A stretch of DNA of 64,000 bases from Metabacillus sediminilitoris (GTDB lineage: Bacteria > Bacillota > Bacilli > Bacillales > Bacillaceae): the NCBI RefSeq assembly GCF_009720625.1, contig NZ_CP046266.1, positions 1,683,501 through 1,747,500 on the forward strand. The letters run 5' to 3'. Position numbers and translations under genes: made by a program. Below the pieces are notes generated by a model. It was not told the DNA's origin. It saw only the letters and a program-made list of their open reading frames with translations, and made no database searches. Position 1 is the first letter of the stretch, and each line of letters begins with the position of its first letter. Positions 28,384-37,140 of this stretch are shown in pieces.

Positions 28384-29820
28384 ATGAATCAACAAATGAA
28401 AGCAATGCCGAATGATCAACAAGCGGCGATGAATCAACAAGTCAAAACAGGGCCGATCATGGCTGCTCTATTAGTAGCAGGCTTTGTCGGACTCTTTAGT
28501 GAAACGGCATTAAATATTGCCTTAGGACAATTAAGTCAAATATTCAATGTTGATGCCACAACAGTCCAATGGTTAGCAACAGGTTATTTCTTAACTTTAG
28601 GTATTTTAATACCAGTAACAGGTATTTTGATGCAAAAATTCACAACGCGTCAAATGTTTCTGACTTCGGTCATACTCATCCTTGGAGGCACCATTTTAGC
28701 AGCATCAGCTCCTGCATTTGGATTACTACTCGCGGGACGTGTTATTCAAGCAGCAGGATTAGCGATTAACTTACCTTTAACGCAAAATGTTATTTTTGCG
28801 ATCTATCCACCGCATAAACGCGGCGGCGCTATGGGAATTATGGGCTTAGTTATGTTAGCTGGTCCAGCATTAGGTCCAACATTAGCAGGTCTTATTTTAG
28901 ATACAATGTCATGGCATTATATTTTCTGGTTAACAACACCTTTCTTACTATTTTCTCTGATGTTCGGAATTATTTATTTAACGAATGTTAATGAAGTACG
29001 TAAAGTTTCAATTGATGCCTTATCTGTTATTCTCTCAACAATTGGATTCGGTGGCCTTGTTTACGGATTTAGTGTATCTGGTACTGCCGGCTGGACGAGT
29101 GCAACGGTTCTTGGATCAATCATTGTTGGACTTATCGCAGTCATTCTTTTTTCAGTTCGTCAAATGAAAATGGAGACTCCTATGCTGAATTTAAGAGCAT
29201 TTAAATATCCAATGTTCATTCTTGGAGTCGTTATGAGTTTTATCACGTTCTTCAATATGTTGTCCATGCTTGTTATTTTACCAATGTATATGCAAATGGC
29301 TTTAGTAATTGCTGCCTTTACAACAGGTCTTATCTTACTGCCAGGCAGCTTACTTAACTGTTTATTAGCTCCAACGATTGGTCGTTTATTTGACAAATAT
29401 GGTCCGAAAGCGGTTATTACACCGGGAACGATTTTTGTAGTAATTAGTTATGCGATCTATGTACAATTTGGGACAGAAACGGCTTTATGGATGGTTGTAA
29501 TTACTCATATTGTCATGATGTTAGGTATAGGGGCGGTACTTGCTTCAACTCAAACAAACACGCTTAATTCTCTTCCTAAACAGTATTATCCAGATGGAAT
29601 TGCGATCACTCAAACGATTCAACAAGTAGCCGGTGCCGTTGGTATAGCGGTAATGGTATCGCTTTCAGAATCAAAACAAGAAAATTACTTAGCAACCACT
29701 GGGAATGAATTGCCACAAGCGGCAGCAGCGGGATCATCATTTGTCTTCACAATCGCACTAGTATTAGCGGTAATTAATTTTGTATTGTCTTTATTCATGA
29801 AAAAGCCGAAAGAAGCTTAA
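28384..29820 (+). CDS. MFS multidrug exporter, DHA2 family (14 TM)
   Basis: A 478-residue EmrB/QacA-like exporter with about fourteen hydrophobic segments. The motif-C region GLVMLAGPALGPTLAGLILD (about residues 156-175) and the early DATTVQWLATGYFLTLGI segment are characteristic. It starts directly at the end of the TetR gene with an AAGGAG site inside that gene. It probably exports a toxic hydrophobic compound; the substrate is unknown. Confidence 0.85.
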   Translation: MNQQMKAMPNDQQAAMNQQVKTGPIMAALLVAGFVGLFSETALNIALGQLSQIFNVDATTVQWLATGYFLTLGILIPVTGILMQKFTTRQMFLTSVILILGGTILAASAPAFGLLLAGRVIQAAGLAINLPLTQNVIFAIYPPHKRGGAMGIMGLVMLAGPALGPTLAGLILDTMSWHYIFWLTTPFLLFSLMFGIIYLTNVNEVRKVSIDALSVILSTIGFGGLVYGFSVSGTAGWTSATVLGSIIVGLIAVILFSVRQMKMETPMLNLRAFKYPMFILGVVMSFITFFNMLSMLVILPMYMQMALVIAAFTTGLILLPGSLLNCLLAPTIGRLFDKYGPKAVITPGTIFVVISYAIYVQFGTETALWMVVITHIVMMLGIGAVLASTQTNTLNSLPKQYYPDGIAITQTIQQVAGAVGIAVMVSLSESKQENYLATTGNELPQAAAAGSSFVFTIALVLAVINFVLSLFMKKPKEA

Positions 29821-29885
29821 AGGAATACAACTGATTCTTGACTTAAGCATCTTTTTCAAATCATTATAAGGGGAGTTTATGGGAG

Positions 29886-30322
29886 ATGAATCATTATAAA
29901 AGTATTATAGTAGCTGTAGACGGATCAAAAGAAGCCGAATATGCATTTCGCAAATCAATCGATATTGCAAAACGTAACAAAGATTCACTATTAAACATAG
30001 TAAACGTCATCGATACTCGTTCATTCGAAGCTTTTGATCGTTCAATTGTTGACCATGCACAGCAGACCTCAGAGGATCTTTTAAATGGTTACAAGGCACA
30101 AGCTGAGGCTGAAGGTATTGATAAAGTAAAGGTAGTAATGGAATACGGTTCTCCAAGAAGTATCATTACGAAAGAGGTATCTAACTCAGTTGAAGCTGAT
30201 TTAATTATATGTGGTGCTACGGGGCTAAATACACTTGAACGTTTCATAGTCGGTTCTGTAAAACTGATGCAATCGTCCGTTCAGCTAAGTGTGATGTTTT
30301 AGTTATCCGTACACCTGAGTAA
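29886..30322 (+). pseudogene. UspA-family universal stress protein, frameshifted near its end
   Basis: The first 125 residues are a normal UspA domain (YKSIIVAVDGSKEAEYAF ... DLIICGATGLNTLERFIVGSV). The annotated frame then ends in KLMQSSVQLSVMF, but a shifted frame continues DAIVRSAKCDVLVIRTPE with a stop at 30320-30322, which is the conserved UspA C-terminus with the nucleotide-binding G-S-V-S/T region at the join. The shift is at the AAAA run 30260-30263. It is either a small real lesion or a homopolymer error. Confidence 0.8.
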
Positions 30323-30361
30323 TGGCATGAATCTTAATTGGAAATACTTTTTTAAACCTGG

Positions 30362-30393
30362 GATAGAAAGAACTCAATTTATTCTATCTTTTT
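30362..30393 (+). terminator. terminator after uspA
   Basis: GATAGAA pairs with TTCTATC across 13 bases, followed by TTTTTA. Confidence 0.7.
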
Positions 30394-30430
30394 AATAATA
30401 AAAATGGATTTATCCGTTCATAAAACGTTT

Positions 30431-30473
30431 AAAGCAGAGCTAATTCATTTCTCCGGATTGCTCTGCTTTTTTA
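30431..30473 (+). terminator. second terminator before the kamA promoter region
   Basis: AAAGCAGAGC pairs with GCTCTGCTTT, followed by a T-run. It insulates kamA from upstream transcription. Confidence 0.8.
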
Positions 30474-30539
30474 TATATCCTTCCGGTACTCTCCGATAGA
30501 ACGGCTTCCTTAATTAGCTGCCAGTTTTTCTTGAGGTAA

Positions 30540-30601
30540 ATGCCAACTTTCTGGCATCTGCTTTTCAAATGAAAGTTACATTGGTTGCCAAATATTCGGC
30601 A
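30540..30601 (+). promoter_or_regulatory. upstream activator sites for the sigma-54 activator
   Basis: ATGCCAACTTTCTGGCAT (30540-30557) is a perfect inverted repeat, TGCCA-N6-TGGCA. A second copy, TGCCA-AATATT-CGGCA (30586-30601), has one mismatch; the centres are 45 bp apart. A further TGCCA half site is at 30519. They lie about 90-145 bp upstream of the -24/-12 promoter, the usual place for enhancer-binding proteins. No other gene is encoded between 30323 and 30739. Confidence 0.7.
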
Positions 30602-30685
30602 GACCTTCGATTTGCCCGGTCTTTTCGGGGAAGAGAAACCCTCTTTTCTTGTTATTACATAAGTGTCAGGATTTTTAAATTAAGT

Positions 30686-30700
30686 TGGCATACTTCTTGC
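30686..30700 (+). promoter_or_regulatory. sigma-54 (-24/-12) promoter of kamA
   Basis: TTGGCATACTTCTTGCTT matches the sigma-54 consensus TTGGCAC-N5-TTGCW. The invariant GG (30687-30688) and GC (30699-30700) are exactly 10 bases apart. It is 40 bases upstream of the kamA start. Confidence 0.85.
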
Positions 30701-30739
30701 TTAACTACTTACAAACAGGAAATGAAAGGGGAAATGATC

Positions 30740-32137
30740 ATGATTCATGATTTATATAAACCAGAACGTCATTGGAAAGAGATTGAACTTTGGAAGGATG
30801 TACCTGAGGAAAAATGGAATGACTGGATTTGGCAATTAACAAATACGATTCGTACACTTGATGATTTGAAAAAAGTCATTGATTTAACACCGGAAGAAGA
30901 AGAAGGTGTAAGAATCTCCACAAAAACAATCCCGCTAAATATTACTCCATATTATGCAGCATTAATGAATCCAACAGATGTAAGATGTCCAATTCGCATG
31001 CAATCAGTGCCAATTGGGAAGGAAATCCATAAAACAAAATATGATTTAGAAGACCCGCTCGAAGAAGACGAGGATTCACCAGTTGCAGGGTTAACACATC
31101 GATATCCTGACCGTGTATTATTTCTTGTCACAAATCAATGCTCCATGTATTGCCGCTATTGCACACGGCGCCGGTTTTCAGGACAGATTGGCATGGGTGT
31201 TCCAAAAAAACAATTAGATGGGGCAATTGAATATATCCGTAACACACCTGAGGTTCGTGATGTTCTTCTCTCAGGCGGGGATGGATTACTCATTAATGAC
31301 ACCATTCTTGAATATATATTAAAAAATCTACGTGAAATCCCGCATGTTGAAATTATTAGAATCGGAACAAGGGCTCCAGTTGTCTTTCCGCAGCGAATTA
31401 CTGAAAACCTCTGCAATATTTTGAAAAAGTATCACCCAGTTTGGTTAAATACTCACTTTAATACGTCGATTGAAATTACCGAAGAATCAAAACGTGCCTG
31501 TGAAATGCTTGTGGATGCAGGTGTTCCGGTAGGAAACCAGGCCGTGATCCTAGCCGGAATTAACGACAGTGTTCCAATTATGAAAAAATTAATGCATGAT
31601 TTAGTCAAAATCCGCGTCAGACCGTATTACATTTACCAATGTGACCTTTCTGAAGGAATTGGCCACTTCCGCGCTCCCATTTCAAAAGGTCTTGAAATTA
31701 TTGAAGGACTTCGCGGTCATACGAGCGGCTATGCGGTTCCTACATTTGTCGTTGATGCTCCTGGCGGCGGAGGGAAAATTACGTTACAGCCAAACTATGT
31801 GATTTCTCAAAGTCCAACGAAGACAGTGCTGCGTAATTTTGAAGGTGTGATTACCACATATCCAGAACCAGAGAATTATGTTGCGGGTCGCGCAGATGAT
31901 TATTTTCATGGCATCTATCCAAAACATGACCTTAAACCATCAAAAACTGGAATTACCGGCTTAATGAATGATGAAAAATTCAATCTCGTTCCAGCTTCAC
32001 TAGAGCGTTATAATCGCAGACAAAATTTCCAACAGAGCCCGACATACTCATCCTTAAAAGAGAAAAGAGAAAAGCGTGATGAGCTGAAGGAGAAAAAATA
32101 TCAAGCACAATTAAAGAAGGAAAAGAAAGAGGATTAA
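30740..32137 (+). CDS. kamA: L-lysine 2,3-aminomutase
   Basis: A 465-residue radical-SAM, PLP-dependent enzyme that interconverts L-lysine and L-beta-lysine. The CxxxCxxC cluster motif is CSMYCRYC (about residues 134-141), followed by TRRRFSG; the GGDGLL motif binds SAM. The start MIHDLYKPERHWKEI is the usual one. The frame is open further upstream, but AAAGGGG and the sigma-54 promoter place the start at 30740. It heads the downstream lysine genes and is probably induced by the activator encoded at 25015. The extended Lys/Glu-rich tail (KEKREKRDELKEKK) is typical of bacillar KamA. Confidence 0.93.
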   Translation: MIHDLYKPERHWKEIELWKDVPEEKWNDWIWQLTNTIRTLDDLKKVIDLTPEEEEGVRISTKTIPLNITPYYAALMNPTDVRCPIRMQSVPIGKEIHKTKYDLEDPLEEDEDSPVAGLTHRYPDRVLFLVTNQCSMYCRYCTRRRFSGQIGMGVPKKQLDGAIEYIRNTPEVRDVLLSGGDGLLINDTILEYILKNLREIPHVEIIRIGTRAPVVFPQRITENLCNILKKYHPVWLNTHFNTSIEITEESKRACEMLVDAGVPVGNQAVILAGINDSVPIMKKLMHDLVKIRVRPYYIYQCDLSEGIGHFRAPISKGLEIIEGLRGHTSGYAVPTFVVDAPGGGGKITLQPNYVISQSPTKTVLRNFEGVITTYPEPENYVAGRADDYFHGIYPKHDLKPSKTGITGLMNDEKFNLVPASLERYNRRQNFQQSPTYSSLKEKREKRDELKEKKYQAQLKKEKKED

Positions 32138-32165
32138 CATGCTTTCAAGGAGGTGCAGCAACTAA

Positions 32166-32435
32166 ATGAAATGTGATTGGTGTGAAGATCCAAATGCAAT
32201 TGAAATCACTTGCACCGTGTATTGGGAACTTCCAGATGGAACACGTGCCATTGAAATAACCGATACACCAGGTCTGAAATGTCCCACCTGCAAAATGGAG
32301 TATCAAACAGAAGCAACAATCGAAGCACTAGAAGACCAGCTTATATTAATCGATACGAAAAAGATTGGAAAAGCGATATCATTTGATCAACTTATGGCAC
32401 AGCCGAGATTGTTAAAGAGGAATTATTTTAAATAG
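32166..32435 (+). CDS. yokU: YokU-family zinc-ribbon-like protein
   Basis: An 89-residue protein with two cysteine pairs, CDWC near the N-terminus and CPTC in the middle (LKCPTCKMEYQTE), suggesting a zinc ribbon. It follows kamA by 28 bases with AAGGAGGTG before the ATG. YokU-type proteins are found beside kamA in many bacilli; the function is not known to me. A role in lysine degradation is inferred only from this association. Confidence 0.75.
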   Translation: MKCDWCEDPNAIEITCTVYWELPDGTRAIEITDTPGLKCPTCKMEYQTEATIEALEDQLILIDTKKIGKAISFDQLMAQPRLLKRNYFK

Positions 32436-32439
32436 GAAC

Positions 32440-32745
32440 CGGAAGAATGCTGATAAATCGGTGGACGCGGATATGTTTTGGATTCCGCTGATAAAACGTA
32501 GAGATCGCTGATATATTTAGAATTTCGCTGATAAAACAAGAAAATCGTAATATAAATCAGAATTCGCTGATAAAACGAGGAAATCGCTGATATAAATCAG
32601 AAATCGCTGATATAATTCAGAATTCTCTGATAAAACGAGGAGATCGCTGATATAAATCAGAAATCGCTGATATAAATTAAATGTCGCTGATAAAACGTAA
32701 AATTCGCTGATATATTAGAATACCGTCGATAAAATCGCGAACCCG
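32440..32745. repeat. repeat array with TCGCTGATA core (plus orientation)
   Basis: The core CGCTGATA or a close variant occurs about 14 times, roughly every 18-22 bases, alternating between TCGCTGATATAAATCAGAA and TCGCTGATAAAACGAGGAA forms. It fills most of the 381-base gap between yokU and the aminotransferase gene. The same core in the opposite orientation forms the array at 36890-37076. Confidence 0.85.
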
Positions 32746-32816
32746 ATAGCTCAATTTTTCAGCACAACCTCTATGATCATTGTCCTTTAGTGTGAAAAAG
32801 TTGGAGGGGAAGTCAT

Positions 32817-34154
32817 GTGAAGCGCTCGTTATTGATTAAACCGATGATGAATGATTTTTATCCAACTGCCACCCATGGTGAAGGGATCTATCTATATGAT
32901 GAGACAGGGAAAAAATATATAGATGGTTCCTCAGGTGCAGTCACAGCAAGTATTGGTCATGCAGTCCCTGACATTATTAATGCCATGCATGACCAAGTAA
33001 AAAAAGTATCCTTCGTTTATCGTTCACAATTTACGTCAGAGCCGGCAGAAAAGCTGGCTCAGAAATTAAATGAGCTAATCGGTGCGGATGAGGATTATTG
33101 GTCGTTTTTTGTGAATAGCGGGTCTGAGGCGACGGAAACTGCGATGAAAATCGCCATTCAGCATTGGCAGGAGCAGGGGAAAGATCGCAAACAAAAAATT
33201 CTCTCGCGGTGGATCAGTTATCACGGCATCACGCTTGGAGCGTTATCCATGTCTGGGCATGTTAAGCGGCGGGAACGGTTTGTCCCATTGCTTGAAGATT
33301 ATCCGAATGTTACCGCACCCTACTGTTATCGCTGTTCATTCCAGCAAACATATCCTGAATGCCAATTATTTTGTGCGAACGATTTAGAAACAGCTATTAA
33401 AAGAATTGGTGCTGAACATATTGCAGCCTTTATTGCTGAACCAATCGTTGGTGCTGCTGGAGGAGTCATTGTTCCGCCACCCGGCTATTATCAGCATATT
33501 AAGGGTATTTGTGATCGCCATCAGATTTTATTTATTGCTGATGAAGTCATGACAGGAATTGGCCGAACAGGCAAAATGTTCGGAATGAATCACTGGGGAG
33601 TGCAGCCGGATATTATGGCACTCGGAAAAGGGATGAGCGCAGGCTATACAGCCATTGCAGCTGCACTTGTTAGTGAAAAAGTAATGAAGCCAATCGTAAA
33701 AGGCAGTGGATCCATTATGAGTGGTCACACTTATAGTGCCAATCCGCAATCTGCTTCAGTCGCTTTAGCGGTTCTTCACTATATTGAAAAACATCATTTA
33801 ATCGATAAAGTGAAAGAAAAAGGAGAGTACCTTATTGAGAAGCTTCAAGATTTGGCAAAGGACATGAAAATGATTGGAGATGTTCGGGGACTGGGATTGA
33901 TGATCGGTGTTGAGTTTGTGGCAGATAAAAAATCAAAACGACCATTTCAGCCTACAGAAGATGTGACAAGTAGAGTCATTGAAAAGGCTAGAGATAAAGG
34001 GTTGCTTATCTATCCTGCATCAGCAGGTAATGAAGGGGTTAGCGGGGATGCAGTCATAATATCGCCTCCTTTCACCATTACGAAACAGGAAATTGATGAT
34101 CTAGTTGATATTTTTGAAGAAACCATTTTGGAGATTCAATTTGAAAATTGCTAG
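32817..34154 (+). CDS. class III aminotransferase (YodT-like)
   Basis: A 445-residue PLP-dependent aminotransferase. The residues around the cofactor are clear: FFVNSGSEATETAMKIA, the IADEVMTGIGRTGKMFG block, and the lysine in MALGKGMSAGY that forms the Schiff base. It starts at a GTG with GGAGGGG. By position between kamA and a CoA-transferase pair it corresponds to YodT of the B. subtilis lysine operon, where it is proposed to transaminate N-acetyl-beta-lysine. It overlaps closely with the next gene. Confidence 0.85.
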   Translation: MKRSLLIKPMMNDFYPTATHGEGIYLYDETGKKYIDGSSGAVTASIGHAVPDIINAMHDQVKKVSFVYRSQFTSEPAEKLAQKLNELIGADEDYWSFFVNSGSEATETAMKIAIQHWQEQGKDRKQKILSRWISYHGITLGALSMSGHVKRRERFVPLLEDYPNVTAPYCYRCSFQQTYPECQLFCANDLETAIKRIGAEHIAAFIAEPIVGAAGGVIVPPPGYYQHIKGICDRHQILFIADEVMTGIGRTGKMFGMNHWGVQPDIMALGKGMSAGYTAIAAALVSEKVMKPIVKGSGSIMSGHTYSANPQSASVALAVLHYIEKHHLIDKVKEKGEYLIEKLQDLAKDMKMIGDVRGLGLMIGVEFVADKKSKRPFQPTEDVTSRVIEKARDKGLLIYPASAGNEGVSGDAVIISPPFTITKQEIDDLVDIFEETILEIQFENC

Positions 34155-34170
34155 AGGCAGGGGAAATGAT

Positions 34171-34875
34171 ATGACACAATCACCTCCAAAGAAATTAATG
34201 AACAAAGTAGTCGGCATTGAAGAAGCACTGGCACATATACAAGATGGAAGTACTGTTATGTTTGGAGGATTCGGTGGAATTGGGAATCCGCCAACACTTA
34301 TTAAAGGGATGCTTGATAAAGGTGTAAAAGATTTAACCTTGATTGGTAATGACACTGGATTTCCTGAAATAGGAATTGGCAGATTGGTGAGTCAAGGAAG
34401 GGCAAAAAAACTCATTGTTTCACATATTGGTTCAAACCCTTTTGCAGGCCAACTCATGATGGAAGGGAAAATGGAGGTTGAATTTTCTCCGCAGGGGACG
34501 CTTGCTGAACGGATTCGTGCCGGCGGGGTTGGACTCGGTGGTATTTTAACAGATATTGGGCTTGATAGTATGGTCGAAGATGGCAAACAAAAGGTAACCG
34601 TAAATGGGATGGATTTTTTGCTTGAAACTGCATTAACTGCTGATATTTCAATTGTTTATGCAAAAAAGGCAGATCATTTCGGTAATTTAATTTTTGAAAC
34701 GAGTGCCCGCAATACCAATCCGTTAGTAGCAATGGCAGGTCGATTGACGATAGCAGAAGTTGAAGAAATCGTTGAAGTCGGTGAACTGAACCCCGAAATG
34801 ATTGTAACTCCAGGGATTTATGTCGATCTTGTCATTCAAAGTAAAGGGGTTGATTGGAAATGGGCATGGGAGTAG
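34171..34875 (+). CDS. CoA-transferase subunit A (YodS-like)
   Basis: A 234-residue family I CoA-transferase alpha subunit. The glycine-rich CoA loop FGGFGGIGNPPTLIKGM is near residue 32 and GGILTDIGLDSMVEDGKQ is typical of the AtoD/ScoA family. I take the ATG at 34171, preceded by GGCAGGGGAA. It partners with the B subunit, whose start overlaps its end, to transfer CoA between acyl groups, here probably a beta-keto acid from lysine. Confidence 0.85.
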   Translation: MTQSPPKKLMNKVVGIEEALAHIQDGSTVMFGGFGGIGNPPTLIKGMLDKGVKDLTLIGNDTGFPEIGIGRLVSQGRAKKLIVSHIGSNPFAGQLMMEGKMEVEFSPQGTLAERIRAGGVGLGGILTDIGLDSMVEDGKQKVTVNGMDFLLETALTADISIVYAKKADHFGNLIFETSARNTNPLVAMAGRLTIAEVEEIVEVGELNPEMIVTPGIYVDLVIQSKGVDWKWAWE

Positions 34876-35522
34876 ATGTACGTAACAAAATTGCCAAACG
34901 CGCCGCACAGGAAATTAAAGACGGAATGATCGTGAATTTAGGGATTGGGATTCCCTCGCTTGTACCGAATCATCTTTCTCCAACTATCAATGTTATGTTT
35001 CATGCAGAAAATGGTGTCCTCGGGATTGGGAAATCTCCTGAGAAAGGGGAAGAAGATCCAACTTTATGTAATGCTGGAGGATTTCCTGTCACAATTGTCC
35101 CTGGTGCTTCTTATTTTGACAGTGCAACTGCTTTTGGCATGATTCGTTCAGGAGCTTTAGATATAACGATTCTTGGCGGCTTAGAAGTAAGTGAAACAGG
35201 TGACCTAGCCAATTGGATTGTACCGGGTAAAAGAGTTCCAGGTATTGGCGGTGCGATGGAGTTAGCAAAAAAAGCGAAAAAAGTCATTGTAGTCATGAAT
35301 CATTGTAACAAAAAGGGAGAGCCGAAAATTTTAAAAACTTGTACATTGCCACTAACCGCAAAAGCGTGTGTAAGTATGATCATTACAGATATGGCTGTCA
35401 TAGCCGTGACAGAAGAAGGATTACTCTTAAAAGAAGTCATGGCACCATATACAGCCATTGATGTTATTCAAAAAACAGGTGCACCACTGCGCATTTCAAA
35501 GGATTTAGCGACAGTTCAGTAA
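34860..35522 (+). CDS. CoA-transferase subunit B (YodR-like)
   Basis: A 220-residue beta subunit. The catalytic glutamate lies in MFHAENGVLGIG and the family block VNLGIGIPSLVPNHL precedes it; GALDITILGGLEVS is also conserved. The start is chosen at the ATG at 34860, which has AAAGGGG 10 bases upstream; a TTG at 34854 and an ATG at 34866 are alternatives. It overlaps subunit A by 16 bases, indicating coupled translation and a heteromeric enzyme. Confidence 0.85.
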   Translation: MGMGVDVRNKIAKRAAQEIKDGMIVNLGIGIPSLVPNHLSPTINVMFHAENGVLGIGKSPEKGEEDPTLCNAGGFPVTIVPGASYFDSATAFGMIRSGALDITILGGLEVSETGDLANWIVPGKRVPGIGGAMELAKKAKKVIVVMNHCNKKGEPKILKTCTLPLTAKACVSMIITDMAVIAVTEEGLLLKEVMAPYTAIDVIQKTGAPLRISKDLATVQ

Positions 35523-35549
35523 GTCAAACGTTTGAAAGGAGGACATCGA

Positions 35550-36833
35550 TTGGGTGACAACAATAGTATGCTAGGGGCTCAAATCAACCATTGGCTCACT
35601 CGTAATCGTGAAGAAGGTATACAGCTTCTACAGAAGTTAGTGCAGGCAGGCAGTACACAAGGAAATGAAGCAGAGGCACAGGCGCTAATTGCCAAAACAC
35701 TTTTAAACATCGGATTAAAGGTAGATCGTTGGGAACCAGATGGAAACGAATTAGAAAAACATCCATACTTCGCATCACCGCGAACAACTTTTAAAGGAAG
35801 CCCAAATGTTGTTGGTATCTTAAAGGGAACAGGCGGCGGGCGCTCCCTCATTTTAAATGGACATATCGATGTTGTCCCAGAAGGTGATCCCGCACAATGG
35901 GAGCATGATCCATTCAGTGGAAAAGTAATAGATGGGAAAATGTACGGCCGCGGTGTAACAGATATGAAAGGCGGAAATGTCTCCTTATTATTAGCATTAT
36001 CCGCGCTACGTGCCTTAGGCATCCCTTTAAAAGGTGATGTTTTTTTTCAAAGTGTTGTCGAGGAAGAAAGTGGCGGTGCCGGGACACTTGCGGCCATTTT
36101 ACGAGGGTATAAGGCAGATGCAGCGATTATCCCCGAACCAACCAATATGAAAATATTCCCGAAACAGCAAGGCTCGATGTGGTTTAGAATTCACATAAAA
36201 GGGCGCTCAGCACATGGAGGCACAAGGTATGAGGGTGTTAGTGCCATTGAAAAATCGCTGCTTGTCGTTGATCATATTCGTAAGCTGGAAACACGCAGAA
36301 ATGAACGAATGACTGACCCCCTTTACAGCAAAATCCCCATTCCTATCCCAATCAATATTGGAAAAATCGAAGGTGGTGACTGGCCATCTTCTGTTGCAGA
36401 TCTCGTCAAATTAGAAGGACGAATGGGCGTATCTCCGGAAGAAACAATGGAAGAAGCCAAAAATGAAATGAAAAGCTGGCTCGAAAAACTGGCAGATATT
36501 GATCCATGGTTTAAACAACAGCCAGTCATACTTGAATGGTTTGGCGCGAGATGGGTTCCAGGTGCGATTGAAAAACAGCATGAGTTTGTTACATCATTAT
36601 CATCAAGCTATCGAAATGTTCTCGGTGAAGAACCAGTTGTCGAAGCTTCCCCATGGGGAACAGACGGTGGCCTTTTAACAAATGTCGGTGCAACCCCAAC
36701 GATCATATTTGGACCAGGAATAACTGAAAAAGCCCATTTTCCAAATGAATATATTGAAATAAACAAAGTATTCGAAGCAGCAGAAATCATTGCCTTAACA
36801 ATTGTGAATTGGTGTGGGATTGAGGAAGAATAA
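35550..36833 (+). CDS. M20-family deacylase/peptidase (YodQ-like)
   Basis: A 427-residue zinc hydrolase of the ArgE/DapE/M20 family. Metal and catalytic residues are visible in NGHIDVVP, GRGVTDMKGG and VVEEESGGAG, and near the end in FGPGITEKAHFPNEYI. AAAGGAGG precedes the TTG at 35550, which I take as the start; the earlier TTG at 35532 lies inside the binding site. In the B. subtilis lysine operon YodQ is proposed to remove the acetyl group introduced by YodP. Confidence 0.85.
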   Translation: MGDNNSMLGAQINHWLTRNREEGIQLLQKLVQAGSTQGNEAEAQALIAKTLLNIGLKVDRWEPDGNELEKHPYFASPRTTFKGSPNVVGILKGTGGGRSLILNGHIDVVPEGDPAQWEHDPFSGKVIDGKMYGRGVTDMKGGNVSLLLALSALRALGIPLKGDVFFQSVVEEESGGAGTLAAILRGYKADAAIIPEPTNMKIFPKQQGSMWFRIHIKGRSAHGGTRYEGVSAIEKSLLVVDHIRKLETRRNERMTDPLYSKIPIPIPINIGKIEGGDWPSSVADLVKLEGRMGVSPEETMEEAKNEMKSWLEKLADIDPWFKQQPVILEWFGARWVPGAIEKQHEFVTSLSSSYRNVLGEEPVVEASPWGTDGGLLTNVGATPTIIFGPGITEKAHFPNEYIEINKVFEAAEIIALTIVNWCGIEEE

Positions 36834-36889
36834 GCGGGTTAATAAAAGTATTTTGACGAGATGTAATAAAGCAGCGGGAAAGTCATATA

Positions 36890-37076
36890 TCAGTGAAATT
36901 CACGTTATATAAGCAGGAAAAGTCATATATCAGCGAAATTCACGTTATATCAGCGAGAAATAAAATATATCAGCGAAATTCACATTATATCAGCGAGAAA
37001 AGTCATATACCAGCGAAATTCACGTTATATCAGCGAAAAAAAAATATATCAGCGAAGTTCTCATTTTATCAGTGAA
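36890..37076. repeat. repeat array with TATCAGCGA core (minus orientation)
   Basis: About ten copies of TATATCAGCGA or close variants spaced 18-22 bases apart, with GAAATTCACGTTA and GAAAAGTCA linkers. The core is the reverse complement of that in the array at 32440-32745. The 307-base gap between the YodQ-like gene and the second aminotransferase holds nothing else; the short ORF across it is a by-product of the repeats. Confidence 0.85.
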
Positions 37077-37140
37077 CATACCAACAAAACCCACAATTTT
37101 TTACTCCTAACGCCCAACCAAAAAAGAAAAGAGGGATAAC

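Noticed and set aside
34105..34170. longer N-terminus of CoA-transferase subunit A
   Set aside because: The extension overlaps the aminotransferase gene, has no binding site and precedes a well-placed site and ATG at 34171.
36893..37075. 60-residue ORF in the repeat array
   Set aside because: Its sequence consists of translated repeats (YISE-IH-type units) and there is no binding site; it is a by-product of the array.
32440..37076. CRISPR arrays
   Set aside because: The repeats are short (about 9-19 bp), the linkers are themselves repetitive and there are no cas genes.
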